Assembly (NCBI GenBank): GCA_021775355.1
Contig: JAJFHZ010000040.1
Coordinates: 32,166-96,165 of the forward strand
Origin: Amylibacter sp.
GTDB taxonomy: Bacteria; Pseudomonadota; Alphaproteobacteria; Rhodobacterales; Rhodobacteraceae
DNA length: 64,000 nucleotides
Reading direction: 5' to 3'
Below are positions 48,457 to 56,030 of the stretch, piece by piece. The notes below the pieces were generated by a model that worked only from the letters and a program-made list of their open reading frames with translations, ran no database searches and was not told where the DNA came from. How positions within the stretch are numbered: position 1 is the first letter of the stretch; each line of letters opens with the position of its first letter. Made by a program: the position numbers and the translations under genes.

Positions 48457-49626
48457 ATGCGTAATTGTGATGTCCTGATCGTTGGTGGCGGCCCCGCAGG
48501 ATTATCCGTTGCATCGGCACTGTCAGACGATATCAACAGCATAATCGTACATCAAGACGCCGAAATAGGCCGACCTGTGCGCACCAGTGGCGGTAGCTTT
48601 CTAAGTGATATGCGCAGGCTTTCCATTCCTGAAAAATATTATCAACTGGTTGATAGAATTGAGTTTTACTCTGATAATTCAGAAGCTGTTTTTGATATTG
48701 AAACCGATAAAATGGTGGTTCTGGATATTACGGGGTTATATCGGTATCTGGCGTCTTTATCAGATCATAAGAGCCGTGAACTTATATTAGCAGCCAAGTT
48801 TTTAACCACATCCAGACAATCGGATGGTGGATATATTTCCACCATTCGCACGCGCAATAACGGCGAAGAAACCATTCATTCAAAGTATATCATAGACGCC
48901 TCTGGTTGGCAGTGCGCCGTACTTGATGCGTTGGGGCATGGTGTCAAACCTAACCGTATGGGCGTTGGAACCGAATATGAATTTGTGCAGGAAAACTACC
49001 CGATGAACCGCGCAATCCTATTTGTGGGGTCCCCGGTTTTGTCCGGTTATGGATGGGTTTTTCCAACCAATTACAATAAAATCCGTCTGGGTGTTGGTGT
49101 GATCAAACCTGATACGGATGATAATCCGCGTGATTTGATAACTGCACTTCTGGCAAGCGGATTTCTTGATAAGATGGGGGTTAAGGTTCCTGCTGATTTT
49201 GAGGTTAATTCAGGGATAATTCCATCGGTTTCTTTTGATGAAAAAGCTGTTTTTGACAATATGATCCGGGTTGGTGATGCCGCGAACTGTGCCACCCCGA
49301 TTGCGGGTGAAGGCATTCGCATTGCGATCGAACAAGGGCGATTGTTGGGCGCAGCACTTTCCAAAACCATCCATGAAAATGCGCCGCAATATTTGCGGGA
49401 TTTCGAAAAAGCATATGCGGCTAAATACGCCCGCGATTACAAGATCGGTTTCTGGGCAAACCAACGCATTGCAGATTATGAACCGGCAGACTGGGATAAG
49501 TCGGTTAGACGCATCCGTAAGTTAACCGAAAGCCAAATGATACAGCTTTTACGCAGCCAGTTTAACCTGCGTAACTTACTGCGAACAGCTGTGTTACATT
49601 TGAAAAGAAAATTTTTTGGGCGGTAA
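48457..49626 (+). CDS. FAD-dependent oxidoreductase, geranylgeranyl-reductase-like
   Basis: 389 residues. FAD motif VLIVGGGPAGLSVASALS (about 6-23), the GxG-type ribityl loop RVGDAANCATPIAGEGIRIAIEQG, and PTNYNKIRLGVGV in the middle fit the geranylgeranyl reductase/p-hydroxybenzoate hydroxylase superfamily. No photosynthesis genes are near, so a BchP role is not supported; a prenyl or ring-hydroxylating role elsewhere is possible. Four bases after the HAD gene. Confidence 0.75.
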   Translation: MRNCDVLIVGGGPAGLSVASALSDDINSIIVHQDAEIGRPVRTSGGSFLSDMRRLSIPEKYYQLVDRIEFYSDNSEAVFDIETDKMVVLDITGLYRYLASLSDHKSRELILAAKFLTTSRQSDGGYISTIRTRNNGEETIHSKYIIDASGWQCAVLDALGHGVKPNRMGVGTEYEFVQENYPMNRAILFVGSPVLSGYGWVFPTNYNKIRLGVGVIKPDTDDNPRDLITALLASGFLDKMGVKVPADFEVNSGIIPSVSFDEKAVFDNMIRVGDAANCATPIAGEGIRIAIEQGRLLGAALSKTIHENAPQYLRDFEKAYAAKYARDYKIGFWANQRIADYEPADWDKSVRRIRKLTESQMIQLLRSQFNLRNLLRTAVLHLKRKFFGR

Positions 49627-49630
49627 AAAT

Positions 49631-49661
49631 GGCGGCCTGTATCAGCCGCCTTTCTGTTTTT
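49631..49661. terminator. Bidirectional terminator between FAD oxidoreductase and serA genes
   Basis: GGCGGC and GCCGCC pair around CTGTATCA, followed on the plus strand by TTTCTGTTTTT, and preceded by AAAAAT that serves the minus strand. It fits the convergent gene ends. Confidence 0.8.
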
Positions 49662-51249
49662 AAATTTCAAATTCCAGTGGTTGCACGGATGCGAACAGGC
49701 CCGTTTTTTTCAACTTGTTCAGAGCCATATCGCAAGGGGCTTCGTCGAGATATAAAAGCGCTATGGCATCTGCCCCTTCTTCACTGCGGCCCAAGGTGAA
49801 GTTCGCGATATTGACGCCGTTTTCACCCAAGGTTTGCCCCAAAGTTCCGATGATGCCGGGGACATCTTTATTGGTTGTGTACAGCATATGGTGACCAACT
49901 TCAGCGTCGATATTGATGCCTTTGATCTGGATAAACCTTGGTTTTCCATCGGAAAATACCGTGCCTGCAATTGTGCGTTCACGGCGGGCCGTTTTCACCG
50001 TTAGCTTGATATAGCTGTCAAACACGCCGGATTTATCCTGTGTTGTGCTGGAAATTTTGATGCCGCGATCGGCTGCAATCACAGGGGCGGACACCATATT
50101 CACATCCGGGTTTTGTGCCTTCATCACACCTGCTATAGCAGCCGACCCCAATGCCTTAGTGTTCATTTCGGCAACCTTGCCGTCATAGGTGATGTTGATC
50201 GCCTCAATCGGTTCATCGGTCAGTTGGCCGACGAAGGCCCCTAGGTGGCCCGCCAGTTTCACAAACGGCCCTAGGATAGGGGCTTCTTTGGCGGTGATCG
50301 ACGGCATGTTGATCGCGTTGGAAACGGCCCCGTTGTTCAGGTAATCCGACAATTGTTCGGCCACCTGAATGGCAACGTTTTCTTGTGCTTCGGATGTAGC
50401 GGCCCCCAAGTGCGGTGTCACAACTACGTTGGGTAGATTGAACAAGGGGCTGTCGGTGGCCGGTTCGGTTTCAAATACATCAAACGCAGCTCCCGCCACC
50501 TGTCCTGATTTCAAGGCTTCGGCCAGTGCGGTTTCGTCGACCAATCCGCCACGCGCACAATTCACGATACGTACGCCCGGTTTCATTTTCTCAATGATGT
50601 CACGGGAAATCATGCCAGCTGTCTGATCGGTTTTTGGAACATGCAGTGTGATGAAATCTGCTTTCGATATCAGTTCATCCAGCTCAACCTTGGTCACGCC
50701 CATGGTTTTTGCACGTTCTTCGGATAGATACGGATCATATGCGACAACCTTCATTTTCAGGCCCAAAGCGCGTGAGGCTACGATAGAACCGATGTTGCCG
50801 GAGCCAATCAGGCCAAGTGTTTTACTGGTCAGTTCAACGCCCATGAACTTCGATTTTTCCCATTTGCCTGCATGGGTGGATGCGCTGGCTTCGGGAATTT
50901 GGCGGGCCACGGCGAACATCATTGCAATCGCGTGTTCGGCAGTGGTGATAGAGTTGCCGAATGGTGTGTTCATTACGATCACACCTTTTTTGCTGGCCGC
51001 TTTCAGGTCAACATTGTCCACACCGATGCCCGCGCGCCCGATGACTTTCAGATTGTCGGCAGCTGCCAGTAGTTTCTCTGTGACCTTGGTGGCAGACCGA
51101 ATGGCAAGCCCGTCATATTCGCCTATTTTGGCCAGTAGGGCATCTTTGTCTTTGCCCAGCGCGGGTTCAAAATCAACCTCAATGCCATTATCGCGGAAAA
51201 TTTGAACGGCAGTTTCAGACAGTTTATCGGATACAAGTACTTTAGGCAT
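49660..51249 (-). CDS. serA: D-3-phosphoglycerate dehydrogenase
   Basis: First step of serine synthesis. 529 residues, the long form: catalytic domain, NAD motif GLIGSGNIGSIVASRALG, catalytic Arg/Glu/His regions (INCARGGLVDE type; TPHLGAATSEAQ), an allosteric substrate-binding domain and a C-terminal ACT domain (GIIGTLGQTLGENGVNIAN). Start ATG 51249 behind AAAGGAGG; an upstream in-frame ATG at 51333 lacks such a site. Follows serC. Confidence 0.96.
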   Translation of the reverse strand: MPKVLVSDKLSETAVQIFRDNGIEVDFEPALGKDKDALLAKIGEYDGLAIRSATKVTEKLLAAADNLKVIGRAGIGVDNVDLKAASKKGVIVMNTPFGNSITTAEHAIAMMFAVARQIPEASASTHAGKWEKSKFMGVELTSKTLGLIGSGNIGSIVASRALGLKMKVVAYDPYLSEERAKTMGVTKVELDELISKADFITLHVPKTDQTAGMISRDIIEKMKPGVRIVNCARGGLVDETALAEALKSGQVAGAAFDVFETEPATDSPLFNLPNVVVTPHLGAATSEAQENVAIQVAEQLSDYLNNGAVSNAINMPSITAKEAPILGPFVKLAGHLGAFVGQLTDEPIEAINITYDGKVAEMNTKALGSAAIAGVMKAQNPDVNMVSAPVIAADRGIKISSTTQDKSGVFDSYIKLTVKTARRERTIAGTVFSDGKPRFIQIKGINIDAEVGHHMLYTTNKDVPGIIGTLGQTLGENGVNIANFTLGRSEEGADAIALLYLDEAPCDMALNKLKKTGLFASVQPLEFEI

Positions 51250-51277
51250 TTCATGCCTCCTTTGAATGTATGGGTAA

Positions 51278-51297
51278 GCTGGCCTTGCGCGGCCAGC
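51278..51297. promoter_or_regulatory. Hairpin between serC and serA
   Basis: GCTGGCC-TTGCGC-GGCCAGC, a perfect 7-bp stem in the 55-bp gap between the serC stop and the serA ribosome-binding site. No T-tract follows, so it may be an mRNA-processing or attenuation element that sets the serC to serA ratio. Confidence 0.5.
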
Positions 51298-51304
51298 CGA
51301 AGTA

Positions 51305-52465
51305 TTAGGAAAGAGTTGCCAGTTGGGTTTCAAACGCCCATGTCAGCCAAGGGGTCAGGGCTTCCAGATCAGTCTGTTCAACAGTGCCGCCTGTCCAGAT
51401 GCGCAGGCCCGCAGGGGCGTCACGGTAGGAACCGATGTCGTATGCAACAGCCTCGGTTTCCAGCAGCTTGGTCAGGCCTTTGGCAAAGGCCGCTTGTGCA
51501 TTCGCATCCAATGTGGTTACGCGCGGATCGGTGATTTTCAGGCAAACGGATGTATTTGACCATGTCACAGGGTCTTCGGCCAGAAAATCAATCCAGTCGT
51601 TTGCAGTCACAAAATCAGCCAGCACGCCCATATTGGCGTCAGCCTTGGCAATCAACCCGTCTTTACCGCCTTGGGATTTAGCCCAATCAAGTGCGAACAG
51701 GTAATCTTCAACCGCCAGCATAGACGGTGTGTTGATAGTAGCACCTTTGAAGATACCCTCGTTCAATTTGCCACCTTTTGTCAGGCGAAAGATTTTCGGT
51801 AATGGCCAAGCTGGTGTGTAATTTTCCAAACGCTCTACCGCCCTTGGGCTAAGTACCAGCATTCCGTGGGCAGCTTCGCCGCCCAGCACTTTTTGCCAAC
51901 TGAACGTTGTGACATCCAATTTATCCCATGCAAGGTCCTGTGCAAAAGCGGCAGAGGTTGCATCACAAATGGTCAGGCCAGTGCGACCCGCTGGAATGAA
52001 ATCACCATTGGGAACCCGCACACCGGATGTGGTGCCGTTCCATGTGAACACGACGTCATTGTCAAAGTTCACTGCATCCAGATCAGGCAGTTGACCGTAG
52101 TCCGACTGATGGTGGGTCACATCCAGTTTCAACTGTTTCACAACGTCTGTTATCCAGCCTGCGCCAAAGCTTTCCCATGAAAGCATATCCACACCGCGTG
52201 CGCCCAGAAGTGACCATAATGCCATTTCGACGGCACCTGTGTCAGATGCGGGAACGATACCGATCCTGTAATCGGCAGGAATGTTCAGTACTTCACGGGT
52301 GGTTTCAATTGCCGCCAGCAGTTTATCCTTGCCAATTGCCGCACGGTGCGAACGACCAAGAGCAGCATTTGATAATGCATCCAGCGACCATGTGGTCGGC
52401 TTTGTGCAGGGGCCGGAAGAGAATTGGGGATTGTTCGGACGAATGTCCGGTTGTGGTATTGTCAT
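51305..52465 (-). CDS. serC: Phosphoserine aminotransferase
   Basis: Second step of serine synthesis (3-phosphohydroxypyruvate plus glutamate), and a step of pyridoxal phosphate synthesis in some bacteria. 386 residues. Short-form PSAT without obvious fusion: [13 protein letters not shown] at the start, [20 protein letters not shown] lysine in [13 protein letters not shown] 52465 follows TAAGGATA. It heads the serC-serA unit and is divergent from serB. Confidence 0.94.
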   Translation of the reverse strand: MTIPQPDIRPNNPQFSSGPCTKPTTWSLDALSNAALGRSHRAAIGKDKLLAAIETTREVLNIPADYRIGIVPASDTGAVEMALWSLLGARGVDMLSWESFGAGWITDVVKQLKLDVTHHQSDYGQLPDLDAVNFDNDVVFTWNGTTSGVRVPNGDFIPAGRTGLTICDATSAAFAQDLAWDKLDVTTFSWQKVLGGEAAHGMLVLSPRAVERLENYTPAWPLPKIFRLTKGGKLNEGIFKGATINTPSMLAVEDYLFALDWAKSQGGKDGLIAKADANMGVLADFVTANDWIDFLAEDPVTWSNTSVCLKITDPRVTTLDANAQAAFAKGLTKLLETEAVAYDIGSYRDAPAGLRIWTGGTVEQTDLEALTPWLTWAFETQLATLS

Positions 52466-52488
52466 AATAGTATCCTTACAGATATTTG

Positions 52489-52543
52489 CCCTTCGTTGGG
52501 GAAGGGTGTCCCACTTGCCGCTTTATGGGTATGAAGTGAGGGA
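52489..52543 (-). ncRNA. Candidate serC leader RNA
   Basis: Upstream of serC the minus strand folds into two hairpins: an outer one with TCCC..ACTT and AAGTGGGA arms (52509-52543, two-base bulge) and CCCTTC/GAAGGG (52489-52506). The second ends 24 nt from the serC ATG, close to the TAAGGAT ribosome-binding site. A conserved serC leader motif is known in alphaproteobacteria (RF00517); I see the right position and a similar two-hairpin form, but have not checked a covariance model. Confidence 0.5.
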
Positions 52544-52631
52544 TGCAACAAAAAACGCTGGTCATTATGCCGCATTTGGCAGATATGCAGTCGTAAATGG
52601 TCCTAAATATTCGCGAAAGGAAATCCCCCGA

Positions 52632-53528
52632 ATGTATGTCGCTACTCTTATCGCAAACCCTGAGCGGGCGAACTTATCCTCTGCGCTGGCCATTCAAACG
52701 GCAATAAAACTGGGGGTTCAGGGCATGGTGTGGTTAGCTGAAAATATTGCCTGCGATATTGAAATGGTGAAGTTTCCTGAAAATACAGAAATGGTCTGGC
52801 AGGAATTGCAGGAACAGGGCATTGATTTTGTGATCCAACAGATTGAGGGGCGGCGAAAGAAAGTTTTGCTGGCCGATATGGATAGCACAATGATCCGGCA
52901 GGAATGCATTGATGAGTTGGCGATTGAAGCGGGGGTAGGTGCACATGTGGCCGATATTACCGCACGGGCAATGAATGGTGAGCTGGATTTTGATGCTGCA
53001 TTGATCGAACGTGTTGGGTTGATGAAAGGGTTGGACAGCTCGGTTATTCAGCACGTTTTGGATACGCGGATCGATTTGATGCTGGGTGGCCCTGAATTGG
53101 TTGCAACAATGAAAGCAAACGGTGCATATGCGGCACTGGTTTCGGGCGGCTTTACAGACTTTACACAAGCTGTTGCTGCAACACTCGGCTTTGATGAAAA
53201 CCGTGCTAACACGTTGCTACATGCGGATGGTAAGCTGACAGGCAAGGTCAAAATGCCGATCCTTGGGCGTGAAGCCAAGGTCGAGGCATTGAACGATCTG
53301 ACTGCAAAATTGAACCTGATCAGTGAAGATGTTATCGCTGTGGGCGATGGGGCCAATGACCTAGGTATGCTGATGCTTGCGGGCACGGGCGTGGCACTGC
53401 ACGCCAAACCTATTGTAGCAGCAGAATGTGATGTGCGCCTGAACAATGCCGATCTGACGGGCTTGTTATATGTTCAAGGCTACAAGAAAAGTGATTTTGT
53501 TTTTCCGAAGGCTGTTTCGGAATCTTAG
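52632..53528 (+). CDS. serB: Phosphoserine phosphatase
   Basis: Final step of serine synthesis. 298 residues. DxDx(T/V) nucleophile motif is LLADMDSTMI; motif II LVSGGFTDFT; motif IV GDGANDLGML. A divergent N-terminal domain precedes the HAD domain. Start ATG 52632 (MYVATLIANP) after AAAGGAAAT is the usual N-terminus; in-frame upstream starts at 52281 would overlap serC. All three serine-pathway genes lie together here. Confidence 0.96.
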   Translation: MYVATLIANPERANLSSALAIQTAIKLGVQGMVWLAENIACDIEMVKFPENTEMVWQELQEQGIDFVIQQIEGRRKKVLLADMDSTMIRQECIDELAIEAGVGAHVADITARAMNGELDFDAALIERVGLMKGLDSSVIQHVLDTRIDLMLGGPELVATMKANGAYAALVSGGFTDFTQAVAATLGFDENRANTLLHADGKLTGKVKMPILGREAKVEALNDLTAKLNLISEDVIAVGDGANDLGMLMLAGTGVALHAKPIVAAECDVRLNNADLTGLLYVQGYKKSDFVFPKAVSES

Positions 53529-53633
53529 AAGTATCACGATTCGGCGCTAATTTTCTGGACGTAGCATAATCTGTTGCATTAGATCAGCGCAGACTGAAAT
53601 TATGCCCTACGCGGCACTTTGGGAGTATATCTT

Positions 53634-55406
53634 ATGAAAATGACCACAGAAGAAGCCTTTGTAAAAGTTATGCAAATGCACGGTATCGACAATGCGTTCG
53701 GGATTATCGGTTCGGCCATGATGCCGATTTCTGATTTGTTTCCGAAAGCCGGGATCACATTCTGGGATTGTGCCCATGAATATTCGGGCGGCATGATGGC
53801 TGACGGTTTTGCTCGGGCTTCAGGTAAAATGTCTATGGCGATTGCCCAGAACGGCCCCGGTATTGCGAACTTTGTGACACCGGTCAAAACCGCTTATTGG
53901 AACCACACACCATTGCTGTTGGTTACACCACAAGCTGCCAACAAGACCATTGGTCAGGGCGGCTTTCAGGAGGTGGAGCAAATGCGTATGTTCGCTGATT
54001 GTGTGGCATATCAGGAAGAAGTGCGCGACCCAAGCCGCATGGCAGAGGTGTTGAACCGCGTTATCATGAAGGCAAAACGCCTGTCTGCACCGGCACAAAT
54101 CAACATACCGCGCGATTTCTGGACACAAGTGATTGACATCGACCTGCCTGCAATTGTGGATTTTGAGCGCCCTGCAGGTGGTACAACCGCTATTTCCCAG
54201 GCGGCTGAACTTCTGTCGAATGCCAAATTTCCCGTAATCCTGAACGGTGCCGGTGTGGTTATCGGCGGGGCTATTTCCGCGTCACAAGCTTTGGCTGAAC
54301 GTCTGGATGCGCCTGTTTGTTGTGGTTATCAACACAATGACGCGTTCCCAGGTTCACATCCTTTGTTTGCCGGACCTTTGGGTTATAACGGATCAAAAGC
54401 CGGGATGGAGCTGATCTCAAAGGCTGACGTCGTACTGGCACTGGGTACGCGATTGAACCCGTTTTCAACGCTGCCGGGATACGGCATTGATTACTGGCCG
54501 ACATCAGCAAAGATCATTCAGGTAGACATCAACCCTGATCGTATCGGTTTGACCAAACCCGTGACTGTTGGCATCGTTGGTGATGCAAAACAGGTGGCTG
54601 AACAATTGCTGACACAATTGTCTGACAGTGCGGGTGAAGCGGGGCGCAAAGATCGCCGCGAGCTGATTGCAAGCACTAAATCCAACTGGGCGCAGACATT
54701 AACCTCTATGGATCACGAGGATGATAGCGACGAAGGTATCGATTGGAACGAACGTGCCCGCGCCGATAAACCAAACCACCTGTCTCCGCGGCAAGCATGG
54801 CGCGCCATTCAGGCAGCTTTGCCGAAAGCGGCGATCATTTCATCCGACATCGGTAACGCTTGTGCCATCGGCAACGCCTATCCGTCTTTTGAAGAGGGCC
54901 GCAAGTATCTGGCCCCCGGCCTGTTTGGCCCTTGCGGGTACAGTTTTCCTGCCATTCTAGGTGCCAAGATTGGTCAACCGGAAGTACCTGTTGTGGGCTT
55001 TGCAGGTGATGGTGCGTTCGGGATTTCCATGAATGAAATGACTGCGTGCGGCCGTGATGACTGGCCAGCGATCACCATGGTAATTTTCCGCAACTACCAG
55101 TGGGGTGCGGAGAAACGTAACACCACGCTTTGGTATAGCGATAATTTTGTTGGTACCGAGCTGGATTATAACGTGTCATACGCCGGCATTGCGCAGGCTT
55201 GTGGTGTAAATGGTGTTGTGGCCACTACGATGGAAGGCCTGACTGACGCATTGAATGCGGCGGTGAAAACACAGATGCAGGACGGCAAAACGACGTTTAT
55301 CGAAGTAATGCTGAACCAAGAACTGGGTGAACCATTCCGCCGTGATGCGATGACAGCACCTGTAAAAGTTGCGGGGATTGATCCAAAAGATATGCGTTCG
55401 CAATAA
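53634..55406 (+). CDS. xsc: Sulfoacetaldehyde acetyltransferase
   Basis: ThDP enzyme that turns sulfoacetaldehyde and phosphate into acetyl phosphate and sulfite, the key step of taurine and other sulfonate degradation. 590 residues. Conserved: HEYSGGMMADGFARASGK, then QNGPGIANFVTPVKTAYWNHTPL, and the ThDP motif GDGAFGISMNEMTACGRDDWP through the Asn. ATG 53634 follows GGGAG. Pta, tpa and tauABC genes, its common neighbours, are absent from the window. Confidence 0.95.
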   Translation: MKMTTEEAFVKVMQMHGIDNAFGIIGSAMMPISDLFPKAGITFWDCAHEYSGGMMADGFARASGKMSMAIAQNGPGIANFVTPVKTAYWNHTPLLLVTPQAANKTIGQGGFQEVEQMRMFADCVAYQEEVRDPSRMAEVLNRVIMKAKRLSAPAQINIPRDFWTQVIDIDLPAIVDFERPAGGTTAISQAAELLSNAKFPVILNGAGVVIGGAISASQALAERLDAPVCCGYQHNDAFPGSHPLFAGPLGYNGSKAGMELISKADVVLALGTRLNPFSTLPGYGIDYWPTSAKIIQVDINPDRIGLTKPVTVGIVGDAKQVAEQLLTQLSDSAGEAGRKDRRELIASTKSNWAQTLTSMDHEDDSDEGIDWNERARADKPNHLSPRQAWRAIQAALPKAAIISSDIGNACAIGNAYPSFEEGRKYLAPGLFGPCGYSFPAILGAKIGQPEVPVVGFAGDGAFGISMNEMTACGRDDWPAITMVIFRNYQWGAEKRNTTLWYSDNFVGTELDYNVSYAGIAQACGVNGVVATTMEGLTDALNAAVKTQMQDGKTTFIEVMLNQELGEPFRRDAMTAPVKVAGIDPKDMRSQ

Positions 55407-55437
55407 AGCACGTTAAGCTAACAAATGACACGAATTT

Positions 55438-55464
55438 GGCCTCTGATTTATCAGGGGCCTTTTT
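55438..55464 (+). terminator. Rho-independent terminator of xsc
   Basis: GGCCTCTGA and TCAGGGGCC pair (one G-T wobble) around TTTA, followed by TTTTT. Confidence 0.85.
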
Positions 55465-55476
55465 CGTTACATATAC

Positions 55477-55517
55477 AGCTAAATTAGCTTGCGACTCTTA
55501 TCACTTGCCCATAAAAG
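55477..55517 (+). promoter_or_regulatory. Promoter of tRNA-Ser, with an upstream inverted repeat
   Basis: TTGCGA (55489-55494) and TAAAAG (55512-55517) are 17 bp apart and stand 8-13 bp before the tRNA. AGCTAA-A-TTAGCT (55477-55489) is a perfect inverted repeat overlapping the -35. Confidence 0.45.
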
Positions 55518-55524
55518 CGACCTC

Positions 55525-55617
55525 GGAGATGTGGCCGAGTGGTCGAAGGCGCTCCCCTGCTAAGGGAGTAGGCGGTTTGTAGTCGCCTCGAGGGTTCGAA
55601 TCCCTTCGTCTCCGCCA
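55525..55617 (+). tRNA. tRNA-Ser(GCT)
   Basis: 93 nt including the encoded CCA. Acceptor GGAGATG pairs with CGTCTCC; anticodon stem CTCCC/GGGAG encloses loop CTGCTAA, giving anticodon GCT (reads AGC/AGU). A long variable arm and the T-arm GGGTTCGAATCCC are clear. Discriminator base G. tRNA-Ser genes are common integration sites, and accessory DNA begins just downstream. Confidence 0.96.
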
Positions 55618-56030
55618 CTAATTCCTGTTAATCTATTGAAAAATATAAATAATATTCTTATTAAAATAGCTGTAGATACACTTATGGATACAGTTTTATT
55701 GCTGAAAGTTCATTTTGCCTAACGTCAGCGCCTATTAGACAAATTTGAGAATTTAAATAACAGAGGATTTTTGGTTCACCTGAACCATTAGGAGTTAAAG
55801 ATGAATAAGAAGTTCGGAATCAGGTTTTGACATAGTAGAGGTCGCGAAATGCATAGATAAATCTAAAGGCCCTTTTCCGGTAAGCCTATAATCTCGTCAC
55901 GTGCCCACAAAGAATGTCGCCTTTCCGCCCTTTCTGGCCAAGCCTGATTTTGGCCCAAAGCTGACGTTGGCATATCATCTATTGAGCAGTAATTTGGAAC
56001 GTCGAACCTGACATTCACCATACCAACTAT
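55618..56030. other. AT-rich intergenic region after tRNA-Ser
   Basis: 413 bp with no gene of normal size. It holds an operator-like palindrome TGGTTCACCTGAACCA (55772-55787), then AGGAG and a nine-codon ORF from ATG 55801. Composition shifts from AT-rich (to about 55830) to mixed. No integrase remnant could be recognised. Confidence 0.6.
55772..55787. promoter_or_regulatory. 16-bp perfect palindrome upstream of a tiny ORF
   Basis: TGGTTCA-CC-TGAACCA: 7-bp arms with a 2-bp centre, 13 bp before ATG 55801, which has AGGAG upstream and only nine codons. It looks like an operator of a repressor-type gene that was cut or lost. Confidence 0.4.

Noticed and set aside
55772..55787. LexA box reading of TGGTTCACCTGAACCA
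   Set aside because: Alphaproteobacterial LexA uses the direct repeat GTTC-N7-GTTC; this is an inverted repeat with a 4-bp gap.
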